Positions 23,988-32,228 of a DNA stretch of 64,000 bases are shown here, one piece after another; position 1 is the stretch's first letter; each line of letters opens with the position of its first letter. A program made the position numbers and the translations under genes. Location of the stretch: the NCBI RefSeq assembly GCF_013823965.1, contig NZ_PNNA01000074.1, positions 1 through 64,000 on the forward strand, written 5' to 3'. Under the pieces are notes generated by a model. That model was not told where the DNA came from, searched no databases, and saw nothing but the letters and a program-made list of their open reading frames with translations. Source of the stretch: Flavobacterium sp. (GTDB taxonomy: Bacteria; Bacteroidota; Bacteroidia; Flavobacteriales; Flavobacteriaceae).

Positions 23988-24641
23988 ATGAGATATACCG
24001 CCATAGTCAACAAAACCATTCTTTTTGTAAAGGAAAAACTCGAAAACGCCGAAGGTGGACACGATTGGTTTCACATAGAACGAGTGTATAAAAATGCTTT
24101 GCTGATTGCCGATGGCGAAACTTGTGATATTGACATTGTAAAATTGGGAGCCTTGCTTCACGATATCGCCGACAGTAAATTTCATGATGGAGACGAAACT
24201 ATTGGTCCCAAAATGGCTCGTGAATTTCTGGAATCCCATAATGTGGACGAAGACACCATCGAGCACGTTATCAACATCATCGAAAACATCTCTTTCAAGG
24301 GCGGAAATTCAGAAAAGGCATTCTCGTCAGTCGAATTGGATATCGTCCAGGACGCCGACCGTTTGGATGCCATTGGCGCCATTGGCATTGCCAGGACGTT
24401 CAATTATGGCGGTTTCAAAAACAGGCCTTTATATAACCCGAACATTGCTCCAAAACTTCGCATGAGCAAGGAAGAATACAAAAACAACCAAGCGCCAACC
24501 ATCAATCATTTCTACGAAAAATTATTGCTGTTGAAGGACAAAATGAATACTCAAACCGGAAAACAAATTGCCCAAGAAAGACATCGTTTTATGGAAATTT
24601 TCCTTTCGCAGTTTTATGCTGAATGGGACGGGGAGAAGTAG
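23988..24641 (+). CDS. HD-domain phosphohydrolase
   Basis: A 217-residue HD-superfamily hydrolase. Metal-binding residues are visible in GGHDWFHIERVYKNAL and LGALLHDIADSKFHDGD (the HD pair), with a later VQDADRLDAIGAIGIARTF. The arrangement matches the YedJ/YpgQ group of small HD phosphohydrolases, some of which act on nucleotides, but the substrate is not known for this one. It begins only 15 bases after a terminator, so its promoter must overlap or follow that hairpin, or it depends on read-through. It converges with the 132-residue unknown gene. Confidence 0.88.
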   Translation: MRYTAIVNKTILFVKEKLENAEGGHDWFHIERVYKNALLIADGETCDIDIVKLGALLHDIADSKFHDGDETIGPKMAREFLESHNVDEDTIEHVINIIENISFKGGNSEKAFSSVELDIVQDADRLDAIGAIGIARTFNYGGFKNRPLYNPNIAPKLRMSKEEYKNNQAPTINHFYEKLLLLKDKMNTQTGKQIAQERHRFMEIFLSQFYAEWDGEK

Positions 24642-24646
24642 TTGGC

Positions 24647-24725
24647 AGTGTTCAGTGTTCAGTTTGCAGTCAGGTAACTGAACACTTTTATTTATTCCAA
24701 CACTGATTACTGAACACTGAACACT
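24647..24725. repeat. 17-bp inverted repeat of the ACTGAACACT family, probable two-way terminator
   Basis: AGTGTTCAGTGTTCAGT at 24647-24663 is perfectly inverted as ACTGAACACTGAACACT at 24709-24725, with another ACTGAACACT inside the loop. T tracts follow both the inner and outer right arms. It fills the gap between two convergent genes. A third full copy of the unit lies at 25201-25217 and worn copies at about 27484-27560 and 45048-45057. Confidence 0.75.
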
Positions 24726-24728
24726 TTT

Positions 24729-25127
24729 TTAAATTCCTTTTTCCTTCATTTCCAGAATCACGTCCGAAGCATTTTTGAAAGTGGGTGCTTGCTCGATGAT
24801 GGTTCCCACACGTTTTTTATTCAATTTAAAAGTAAAATCGTTTTCGGTGGTGAATAATATTGCCGTCAAAAATGGGTTGTTCATATACGGAGCCAGAACA
24901 AAAAACGCTTCTTCCAAGGAATGAAAACTTTCTATTTCTTCGGTTTTGTAACGGGCAATGACGGAAAGTTTTAATACGTCATTTTCCAGCAAAACCGGAC
25001 GGACGTAAATGTTTTTCAACTCGGTGTCGCCAATGGTTTTGGCCAAAGTCAATTTGGCCAAGGTTTTATTCGTGATGCTTTCTGTTACTTTTTCCCAGAA
25101 TTCGGCAAATACAGGTTGGAAGGACAT
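24729..25127 (-). CDS. Unknown 132-residue protein
   Basis: The frame is open further upstream, but the ATG at 25127 (MSFQPVFAEFWEKV) is the natural start because the region before it is repeat-rich and has no coding character. The protein is soluble, mixed alpha/beta, with KLTLAKTIGD, IYVRPVLLENDVLKLS and FLTAILFTTENDFTFKLNKK. These blocks remind me of the N-terminal region of a larger flavobacterial methyltransferase (about 390 residues), but here there is no methyltransferase domain after it, so it is either a stand-alone domain or a truncated relative. The gap to the crotonase gene holds an ACTGAACACT repeat. Confidence 0.6.
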   Translation of the reverse strand: MSFQPVFAEFWEKVTESITNKTLAKLTLAKTIGDTELKNIYVRPVLLENDVLKLSVIARYKTEEIESFHSLEEAFFVLAPYMNNPFLTAILFTTENDFTFKLNKKRVGTIIEQAPTFKNASDVILEMKEKGI

Positions 25128-25200
25128 AAGTTTAATTTTTTGATGAACTGTTTTCAGAAATGAGATTTCAAAATTACAATATTTTATACTGTTAACTGCT

Positions 25201-25217
25201 ACTGAACACTGAACACT
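25201..25217. repeat. ACTGAACACT repeat unit
   Basis: ACTGAACACTGAACACT, identical to the right arm of the 24.7 kb inverted repeat, located 4 bases after the crotonase stop codon on the minus strand. Confidence 0.7.
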
Positions 25218-25221
25218 CCTT

Positions 25222-26004
25222 TTAGTTTCCCTTAAACTCTGCTTTTCTTTTCTCCAAAAATGCCGTTGTTCCTTCTTTGAAATCTTCGGTTGCAAAACAA
25301 TCGCCGAAATTTTTGATTTCAACATCAAATCCATTGATGCCAGAAATGTAGTTGGCATTTATGGCTTCGATGGCTTTGCCAATGGCCACTGGTGAATTCT
25401 TCATGATTCTGGTGGCAATGGTCATATAGGCTGAGTATAAATCGGATTGAGGTACAACGTGATTGACCAATCCGTACATTTTCGCCGTTTCGGCATCAAT
25501 CATTCCGGCGGTCATGATCATTTCCATCGCGCGACCTTTGCCAATAATCTGTGGCAAACGTTGGGTTCCTCCATAACCAGGAATAACGCCCAACGAAGTT
25601 TCAGGCAAACCCATTTTGGCATTCTCCGAAGCGATTCTAAAATGACAAGCCATAGCCAATTCTAGTCCGCCTCCAAGGGCAAATCCATTGATGGCGGCAA
25701 TCACTGGAGTTTTCATGTTTTCGATAAAATCGAATAAAATTTGTTGTCCTTTTGCCGCTAATTGTGCTCCTTCTTCTGTCGAAAAATGGGCAAATTCCGC
25801 AATATCGGCACCAGCCACAAAAGCTTTTTCTCCGCTTCCGGTGATTATTATTACGTGCACATCAGGGTTTTCTTCTACCAATTTCAAGGTTTCGTGCAAT
25901 TCTTGAATAGTGGCTTTATTCAAGGCATTTAGTTTTTCGGGGCGATTGACATAAATGGTGGCAATCCCTTTTTCGTGTTCCAAGATGATGTTTTCCGGAG
26001 TCAT
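25222..26004 (-). CDS. Enoyl-CoA hydratase/isomerase family protein (crotonase)
   Basis: A 260-residue crotonase, the normal length. The oxyanion-hole and catalytic blocks are all present: VAGADIAEF, NGFALGGGLELAMACHFRIA with the first catalytic Glu in GGGLEL, and GLPETSLGVIPGYGGTQRLP with the second Glu in PETSLG. Two catalytic Glu residues mean it should be a true hydratase (2-enoyl-CoA to 3-hydroxyacyl-CoA in fatty-acid or amino-acid breakdown). It starts 12 bases after the histidine kinase stop codon and so is likely in the same transcript, although no metabolic link is obvious. Confidence 0.93.
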   Translation of the reverse strand: MTPENIILEHEKGIATIYVNRPEKLNALNKATIQELHETLKLVEENPDVHVIIITGSGEKAFVAGADIAEFAHFSTEEGAQLAAKGQQILFDFIENMKTPVIAAINGFALGGGLELAMACHFRIASENAKMGLPETSLGVIPGYGGTQRLPQIIGKGRAMEMIMTAGMIDAETAKMYGLVNHVVPQSDLYSAYMTIATRIMKNSPVAIGKAIEAINANYISGINGFDVEIKNFGDCFATEDFKEGTTAFLEKRKAEFKGN

Positions 26005-26016
26005 AACTTTGTATGT

Positions 26017-27489
26017 TTATTTGTTTATAATGGGCAAAGAAACCTTGAAAGTCGTCCCTTTTCCTTTTTGGGATTCGAATGTGATGGTTCCGTTATAATT
26101 TTCGATAATGTTTTTGATGATGCTCAAACCCAATCCCATTCCGCTGGTTTTGGTAGTAAATTTGGGTTCAAAAATCCGATTGAAATCTTCTGGGGCAATT
26201 CCAATTCCGTTGTCGGCAACAGTAATGACGACATTGCCCATCGCTTTTTTGATGTTGACGCATACCGCCTTGTTTTCTTGGCTTTCGGGAATGGCTTGAA
26301 TGGCGTTTTTGACCAAATTGGTAATGATTCGAATGAGTTGTGTTCGGTCAATTTTCGAAATAATTTCGTCTTCTTCCGCTTTAAAATGGACGTATTCTTC
26401 ATTGAAAATATCCATGGTCAATTCGACAACAGCCACCACGTTCAAAGTTTCATTTTGTTGTGCCGGCATCGAAGCAAAATTCGAAAATGCCGATGCCACG
26501 GAACTCATCGTGTCGATTTGCTGAATCAAGGTTTCAGAATAATCGTTGATTTTTTGTTTTAAATTTGGGTCGTTCGGGTCAAATTTTCTTTGAAAACTTT
26601 GCACCGTCAAGCGCATTGGCGTCAGCGGGTTTTTGATTTCGTGCGCTACTTGTTTGGCCATTTCTTGCCAAGCTTCTTCTCGTTCGCTTTGGGCCAGTTT
26701 CAAGGCGCTTTCTTCGAGTTCGTCAACCATCCCGTTATAAGCTTTTATCAAAAGGTTGATTTCTTTGCTGTTGGCTTCCAGAACAATCTTTTCGTTTTTT
26801 TGGTTCAAACTCGTTTCGCTCAATTTATCCGAAATGGTCTTCAATGATTTTGTGATGTAGGACGAAAGAAAATAAGCCACTGCAAAAGCTACCAAAAGCA
26901 TAAATGAATACACTTGTGCCAATCGAATCAAGAAATTTTGCAGTTCGGTTTGGTAATAACTGTCGTCTTCCACATAAGGTAAATTCAGGATTCCCAAGGG
27001 TTTGAACTTGTCGTCTTTTATCAAACTATAAGAAGAACGGTTCTTTTTTCCATCGATATTTTTGATGTCAACGTAGCGTTTTTCAACTGAAGATTGAACC
27101 AGTTTCAGGATGTATTTTGGAATTGGAGGATCAACCGGATCGATGGAAAATCTCGATTTGGAAGATTTTAAAAGTCTTCCGTCCAGACTGTAAATATTGA
27201 TTTCAAGATTGTGGATATCCGATAATTCGTGGATTTTATCTTTAAAAATCAGCGATAAATTATTTGGCGTAAGCGGATAAGTGGTATTCGAAAGTACATA
27301 AATAATGTTCTCTTTTATGGCGTCTTCTTTGTGTTCTAATCTTTCTTGATGGTATTGTTTGGCCTCATTCTTGAATTGAAAAATCGAAATCGACGCCAGC
27401 AACACCGAAGCCACAATAATCAATACAATCATCGAAAGGAAAATCCTGGTTCGCAACGAAAGCATTGATATTTTGAAGTCTTTTAGCAT
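26017..27489 (-). CDS. Sensor histidine kinase (NtrY-like)
   Basis: A 490-residue membrane kinase. One membrane segment lies near residues 14-32 and a second near 192-212, with a sensor region of about 155 residues between them on the periplasmic side. A HAMP-like linker (about 213-265) leads to the phosphoacceptor motif VAHEIKNPLTPMRLTVQ with His283, then the ATPase domain with NLVKNAIQAIP (N box), VADNGIGIAPEDF (G1) and GMGLGLSIIKNI (G2). HEIKNPLTP is typical of NtrY-type kinases. There is no response-regulator gene next to it, so the partner is elsewhere. Confidence 0.93.
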   Translation of the reverse strand: MLKDFKISMLSLRTRIFLSMIVLIIVASVLLASISIFQFKNEAKQYHQERLEHKEDAIKENIIYVLSNTTYPLTPNNLSLIFKDKIHELSDIHNLEINIYSLDGRLLKSSKSRFSIDPVDPPIPKYILKLVQSSVEKRYVDIKNIDGKKNRSSYSLIKDDKFKPLGILNLPYVEDDSYYQTELQNFLIRLAQVYSFMLLVAFAVAYFLSSYITKSLKTISDKLSETSLNQKNEKIVLEANSKEINLLIKAYNGMVDELEESALKLAQSEREEAWQEMAKQVAHEIKNPLTPMRLTVQSFQRKFDPNDPNLKQKINDYSETLIQQIDTMSSVASAFSNFASMPAQQNETLNVVAVVELTMDIFNEEYVHFKAEEDEIISKIDRTQLIRIITNLVKNAIQAIPESQENKAVCVNIKKAMGNVVITVADNGIGIAPEDFNRIFEPKFTTKTSGMGLGLSIIKNIIENYNGTITFESQKGKGTTFKVSLPIINK

Positions 27490-27546
27490 AGTGTTCGGTA
27501 TTCAATAATTCAGTATTCAGTTTCCAGCTTTGCAACTGGCCACTGA

Positions 27547-28104
27547 TCACTGATCACTGTTTTTCTCTCGAATTCGTTTGTAAAATTGAAAGCCCAACAT
27601 AATCAAAATTGAAAACAACATAATTCCGACCACTCCATAAATCCAGTTTACGGCGTTTTTTAGAATGACCAAAAACACTACGGCAAACAAGATAATCGTG
27701 GCACCTTCGTTCCACAAACGCATATAATTTGTCGTGTATTTTACTTCATTGTTTTGCAATTGTTTGAATATTTTATGGCATTTGTAATGGTACAAATACA
27801 GCACAAAAACAAAGCCAAGTTTTACGTGCATCCATGGCATTTGCAACCAGGCTTTTCCAATATCGGTAAAAAACAACATCCAAAATGCAAAAATACTGGC
27901 CAAAACTGCTGAGGGCCAAGTGATGATGTACCACAAACGATACGTCATTATTTTGAATTGCTTTTGTAAAATTTCCTTTTCTGGCGAAGGTTTGTCGTTG
28001 GCTTCAATTTGGTACACAAACAAGCGAACAATGTAAAAAAGTCCGGCAAACCAAGTCATGACAAAGATAAGGTGCAGGGATTTGAGGTAGTTGTAGTAGT
28101 CCAT
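27547..28104 (-). CDS. hemJ: Protoporphyrinogen oxidase HemJ (CopD family)
   Basis: A 185-residue protein with about five membrane helices. The N-terminus LKSLHLIFVMTWFAGLFYI, followed by RLFVYQ, and the later WMHVKLGFVF and MRLWNEGATI are the conserved blocks of HemJ, the oxygen-independent, membrane-bound enzyme that oxidises protoporphyrinogen IX to protoporphyrin IX. CopD-type proteins of other function share the fold, but the position directly after hemH makes HemJ the best call. The 57-base gap to the kinase gene downstream holds worn ACTGATCACTG-type repeats. Confidence 0.9.
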   Translation of the reverse strand: MDYYNYLKSLHLIFVMTWFAGLFYIVRLFVYQIEANDKPSPEKEILQKQFKIMTYRLWYIITWPSAVLASIFAFWMLFFTDIGKAWLQMPWMHVKLGFVFVLYLYHYKCHKIFKQLQNNEVKYTTNYMRLWNEGATIILFAVVFLVILKNAVNWIYGVVGIMLFSILIMLGFQFYKRIREKNSDQ

Positions 28105-28144
28105 TTTGCTCTTTTAATTAGCCGTGAATTCGCGACAAAAATAT

Positions 28145-29158
28145 TTATTTAGCCCAATCATTTATCCAATTTGCCACCGTTTTGCACCATTCGTCATCGT
28201 CGTTCAAGCAGGGAATGGCCATAAAATTCTCGCCGCCGTGTTCCTTGAATTGATGGTTGGCTTCCATTGCGATTTCTTCCAAGGTTTCTAGGCAATCCGA
28301 AACGAAAGCAGGTGTCACGACAGCCAAATTCTTGATGCCTTTCTCGGGCATTTTGTTCACTTCAACATCTGTGTAAGGCGTAAGCCATTTGTCTCCCGCC
28401 AATCGTGATTGAAAAGTTTGGCTGTATTTTCCTTCCGGGATTCCCAAAAGTTTTACCACTTGTTTCGTGGTTTCGTAGCATTGGTGACGGTAACAAAATT
28501 CGTGTGCTGGCGAAGGCGTGTTGCAGCATGAACCATCAATTTTACAATGCGATTTGGTGATGTCCGTCTTGCGAATGTGTCGCTCCGGAATTCCGTGATA
28601 GGAGAACAATAAATGGTCATATTCGAAACCTTCCAAATGGGATTGAATGGAATCGGCAAGGTTTTTTAAATAATCTGGTTTGTTATAAAAAGCAGGAACA
28701 ATCGTGAATTTCATTTCTGGGAAATACTTTTTTCTGTGCTCCTCGGCCAGTTCTAAAATGGTCGTTGTCGAAGCCATCGCGTGTTGCGGATACAATGGAA
28801 AAAGCAATACTTCGGTTACGCCTTTGTCGTGTAATTCCTTTAATCCTGATAAAAGAGATGGGTTTCCGTAACGCATTGCCAATGAAACAGGAAGGTCAAC
28901 TTGTTGCTTTACTTTTTCATGCATTCTTTTGGAAATTACGACAAGCGGAGAACCTTCATCCCACCAGATTTTGGCGTAAGCTGCGGCAGATTTCTCGGGT
29001 CTTTTTCTCAAAATGATACCCCGAACTAGCAATGCTCGCAATAAAAAGGGAACGTCAATCACGTATTTGTCCATCAAAAATTCGTCTAAATACGGTTTTA
29101 CGTCTTTTGCTGTTGGACTTTCGGGTGAACCGAGGTTTACTAGTAGAACTCCTTTCAT
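28145..29158 (-). CDS. hemH: Ferrochelatase
   Basis: A 337-residue enzyme that inserts iron into protoporphyrin IX. The N-terminus GVLLVNLGSPESPT, the metal-site block LLFSYHGIPERHIRKTD, and PAFVSDCLETLEEI at the C-terminal side are all family signatures. A Cys-rich insert (HCKIDGSCCNTPSPAHEFC) follows the HGIPERH block, similar to the cysteines that bind a 2Fe-2S cluster in some bacterial ferrochelatases; whether a cluster forms cannot be told. It is followed by hemJ after 40 bases, so the last two steps of protoheme synthesis are encoded together. Confidence 0.96.
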   Translation of the reverse strand: MKGVLLVNLGSPESPTAKDVKPYLDEFLMDKYVIDVPFLLRALLVRGIILRKRPEKSAAAYAKIWWDEGSPLVVISKRMHEKVKQQVDLPVSLAMRYGNPSLLSGLKELHDKGVTEVLLFPLYPQHAMASTTTILELAEEHRKKYFPEMKFTIVPAFYNKPDYLKNLADSIQSHLEGFEYDHLLFSYHGIPERHIRKTDITKSHCKIDGSCCNTPSPAHEFCYRHQCYETTKQVVKLLGIPEGKYSQTFQSRLAGDKWLTPYTDVEVNKMPEKGIKNLAVVTPAFVSDCLETLEEIAMEANHQFKEHGGENFMAIPCLNDDDEWCKTVANWINDWAK

Positions 29159-29225
29159 ATTTTGTGTTTAAAAATCTAATTTGTATAATTTAATGTTTTC
29201 TATAATTATGATTGATAATCTAAAT

Positions 29226-29771
29226 TTATTGAGTTTGATATTTTTTCAAAAGAGTCTCTATCTTATTTGCCTGATTCATTTCAATACAGCCTCCAAAATT
29301 AATTTTTTTGTTTCTTTGATTTCTTCCTTCAATACTATGCATTTGACATTGAAGACAAATCTTTACAATTCCAACAGTTTTATCGTTTTTCTTTAAAATT
29401 AAGAAATCTCTATATTCTGGGGCACAAGCTTTTGTGTCATAATCTAAAAAAACATCAGTATTGAAAATCTTCAAAAATTCACTGATATCAGCAGTTGAAA
29501 ATTGCTTTTTAATAAACTTTTTGGAGTTAAATTCTAAAATATAATTTTTCTCATTTGATAATTTGACAAATGAACCATCTAAAATTTTTTCATTTTTTTT
29601 AAGATTATTTTCAAATATTCTAATTTTTTCCGGTGTAATCTTTCCATTTATATTGTTATCTTCTTCAACAAGATGATAGTATTCAATTTTATCAAAATTA
29701 GATAGAATTGACTCTTTTTTAAAAGAACAAAAACATAAAACTACAGTCAATAAAAGCGCGATTTTTTTCAT
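29226..29771 (-). CDS. Unknown exported protein next to the AraC regulator
   Basis: A 181-residue protein with an N-terminal signal (MKKIALLLTVVLCFCSF, possibly a lipoprotein with Cys15) and no family I recognise. The mature part is highly charged and AT-rich in codon use. A C-terminal block with EYRDFLILKKNDKTVGIVKICLQCQ contains paired cysteines (CLQC). Its start overlaps the AraC regulator's stop by 1 base (TAATG on the minus strand), so it is co-translated with that regulator and lies between it and hemH. A role in sensing or in heme metabolism is only a guess from position. Confidence 0.7.
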   Translation of the reverse strand: MKKIALLLTVVLCFCSFKKESILSNFDKIEYYHLVEEDNNINGKITPEKIRIFENNLKKNEKILDGSFVKLSNEKNYILEFNSKKFIKKQFSTADISEFLKIFNTDVFLDYDTKACAPEYRDFLILKKNDKTVGIVKICLQCQMHSIEGRNQRNKKINFGGCIEMNQANKIETLLKKYQTQ

Positions 29772-30643
29772 TAAGTATTCGGATTAATCGACATCAAATA
29801 TTTCTTTGGCGTGGTGCCAAATTTTTTCTTGAAAGCCGCGATAAAATGACTACCTGTGCTGTAACCAATTTTTAAGCCCACTTCGTTCACGTTATATGAA
29901 CCGCTGTCCAATAATTTGCGTGCAGAATCCATTTTGTAATCGAAAAGGAAGCCATAAACGGTGTCTCCGTAAATTTGTTTGAAACCCATTTTGAGTTTCT
30001 TCAAGGTCAGTCCCACTTCGTCGGCCAGTTCCTGCAATCCGGGCGGTTCGGCCATATTGGCAAGGATGATTTCTTTGGCTTTTTTTATTTTCAAGACATT
30101 TTCTTCGTCAATCAGGAATGGGCATTGTTCCGCATTGGGATCTTCGGTTCGGTTGAAATACAAACTCAACAATTCGTATCCTTTGCCTTTGTAATACAAG
30201 TTTTTTATCGATGGATGCAGGTTGTAATGAAATAATTGACTCAAAACAATCGCCATCGATGGGCTGATGTCACCTTCCTTGTAATATTTTTTGTCCCTGT
30301 TGTCCTCACTCAAAAAAGTGATGTAATTGGCTTCGGACGAAAATAAATTGTGGAATTTTTGAATGGAAATGATAACCGAAATCACCCAGGAATTAGGCGC
30401 TATTTCGAGGTTTAACGGCAATTCTTTTTGTGGGTTGTAGAGTAATAATGATTTTTCTTCTTTCAAATCCAAGGCGTAATTTCCTTGATTGAAAAGAAAC
30501 TTGGCTTTTCCTTTCAACCCGAAATGGAATTGAATCAATCCGCTTTTTACTTCACGTTGGGTAAAATATACTTCATCACCATCGTTTTGGAAACGAAGTA
30601 GGGTAAAGTCGTCTTCAATTGTTATGATATCTTGAGAACTCAT
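29771..30643 (-). CDS. AraC-family transcription regulator
   Basis: A 290-residue regulator. The C-terminal 95 residues hold the double helix-turn-helix: LQELADEVGLTLKKLKMGFK, then VNEVGLKIGYSTGSHFIAAF ending in KKKFGTTPKKYLM, the classic AraC signature. The N-terminal 190 residues are a ligand-binding or dimerisation region of unknown kind. It is divergent from hemA across a 225-base spacer and co-translated with the exported protein downstream. The position between the two arms of the heme region makes it a plausible regulator of heme genes, but no operator was identified. Confidence 0.92.
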   Translation of the reverse strand: MSSQDIITIEDDFTLLRFQNDGDEVYFTQREVKSGLIQFHFGLKGKAKFLFNQGNYALDLKEEKSLLLYNPQKELPLNLEIAPNSWVISVIISIQKFHNLFSSEANYITFLSEDNRDKKYYKEGDISPSMAIVLSQLFHYNLHPSIKNLYYKGKGYELLSLYFNRTEDPNAEQCPFLIDEENVLKIKKAKEIILANMAEPPGLQELADEVGLTLKKLKMGFKQIYGDTVYGFLFDYKMDSARKLLDSGSYNVNEVGLKIGYSTGSHFIAAFKKKFGTTPKKYLMSINPNT

Positions 30644-30810
30644 TGCGACATTTTTTTTAAGCGATATGACAATTATCAGTTTTTTTTTAAAAAAATAACT
30701 GTAAGTTTGTTATCGAAATGCTTGATTTTGTTACAAAAATAGTCTTTTTTACATTAAAAATTTTATAAAGGGCAAAAAATCATTTAGCGACACAAAAAGA
30801 ACTTTAAGCG

Positions 30811-30842
30811 TTGTTTTAATAGAAACCTTAGTTCTAACTTTG
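30811..30842 (+). promoter_or_regulatory. Promoter of the hemA operon
   Basis: TTG at 30811-30813, a 21-base spacer, and TAACTTTG at 30835-30842, a good match to the Bacteroidota TTTG-N19-21-TAnnTTTG promoter. It lies 26 bases before the hemA ATG. Confidence 0.65.
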
Positions 30843-30868
30843 CCAGTCGCATCAGAAAAAGGTTATAT

Positions 30869-32173
30869 ATGGAAAATCTAAATGTACCGAAACACAAAAC
30901 TTTCTACTCCATTGGGTTGAGTTACAAGAAGGCTGATGCCGAAGTGAGAGGTAAATTTAGTCTGGATGCCAAAGCAAAGACCAATGTATTGCTCCAAGCA
31001 AAAGAGGAAGGCATCGAGAGTTTAATCGTCACATCTACCTGCAATCGCACCGAAATTTACGGTTATGCAGACCACCCTTTTCAATTAATAAAATTGATTT
31101 GCGAAAACAGTAATGGCACTGTCGAGGAATTTCAAAAAGTGGGATTTGTTTACAAACACCACGAAGCCATCGATCACATGTTTCGTGTAGGAACAGGTTT
31201 AGACAGTCAAATTCTGGGTGATTTTGAAATTATTGGACAAATTAAAAACAGTTTCGATGAATCTCGAACTTTGGGTTTAATCAATACTTTTTTAGACCGG
31301 TTGATCAATACCGTGATTCAAACCAGCAAAAGAATCAAAAACGAAACCGAAATTAGTTCCGGAGCCACTTCTGTTTCATTTGCCGCCGTACAATACATTA
31401 TCAGAAATATAGAGAATATTGGCAATAAAAATATTTTGCTTTTTGGAACAGGAGAAATAGGAAGAAACACCTGTGAAAACCTAATAAAACACACTAAAAA
31501 CGAACAAATTACCTTAATAAACAGAACTAAAAGTACCGCCGAAATGCTGGCCGGGAAACTGAACTTAGTGGTAAAAGATTATTCCGATTTACATTTGGAA
31601 TTACAAAAATCCGACGTTTTGGTCGTGGCAACCGGAGCACAAAATCCAACTATCGACAAAGCTATTTTGAATTTAAAGAAACCGCTTTTGATTTTGGATT
31701 TATCCATCCCGAAAAACGTGAATGCTGACGTGCAAGAAATTCCAGGAGTAACTTTAATCCATATGGATTATTTGTCGCAAATGACCGATGACACTCTTGA
31801 AAGAAGGAAACAACACATTCCTGCCGCCGAAGCCATTATCGAGGATATGAAACTGGAATTGAATACTTGGATGAATGGCAGAAAATATGCACCTACCATT
31901 CACGCATTAAAAGCAAAATTGATTGACATCGTGGCAAGTGAAATGACTTTGCACAGAAAAAAATTGCCTAATTTCGACGAAGAACAAGCCGAATTGATCA
32001 CTTCCAGAATTATCCAAAAAATCACCAATCATTTCGCCAGTCACCTGAAAGACGAAAACACTTCGGTAGACGAAAGCATCGAATTTATCGAAAAAGTATT
32101 CCAAATAGGAATGCAAACTCCCCAAAAAACAACTTCGCCCATCGAGGAAAAATACAAAATCACCCTTTCATAG
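30869..32173 (+). CDS. hemA: Glutamyl-tRNA reductase
   Basis: First committed step of the C5 heme pathway: reduces glutamyl-tRNA to glutamate-1-semialdehyde with NADPH. A 434-residue protein with the catalytic Cys58 in VTSTCNRTEIYG, the block GLDSQILGDFEIIGQIK, and the NADP-binding site LLFGTGEIGRN. The C-terminal dimerisation helix is complete. It begins the rightward heme operon (hemA-hemC-hemD-hemE-two unknowns-hemF-hemB) and has a good promoter. HemL, needed for the next step, is not in this window. Confidence 0.96.
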   Translation: MENLNVPKHKTFYSIGLSYKKADAEVRGKFSLDAKAKTNVLLQAKEEGIESLIVTSTCNRTEIYGYADHPFQLIKLICENSNGTVEEFQKVGFVYKHHEAIDHMFRVGTGLDSQILGDFEIIGQIKNSFDESRTLGLINTFLDRLINTVIQTSKRIKNETEISSGATSVSFAAVQYIIRNIENIGNKNILLFGTGEIGRNTCENLIKHTKNEQITLINRTKSTAEMLAGKLNLVVKDYSDLHLELQKSDVLVVATGAQNPTIDKAILNLKKPLLILDLSIPKNVNADVQEIPGVTLIHMDYLSQMTDDTLERRKQHIPAAEAIIEDMKLELNTWMNGRKYAPTIHALKAKLIDIVASEMTLHRKKLPNFDEEQAELITSRIIQKITNHFASHLKDENTSVDESIEFIEKVFQIGMQTPQKTTSPIEEKYKITLS

Positions 32174-32228
32174 TAAAAATCCAAACAAACCTTAATATCT
32201 TTATGGTTTAAAAAAAGAAAAAGGTTTA

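Noticed and set aside
24642..24728. CRISPR-like array from repeated ACTGAACACT units
   Set aside because: Units are irregularly spaced, inverted as well as direct, too few, and there are no cas genes; a terminator/dispersed repeat explains it better.
25975..26562. 195-residue frame antisense to the histidine kinase
   Set aside because: Phe-rich product typical of an antisense shadow, inside the kinase ATPase domain.
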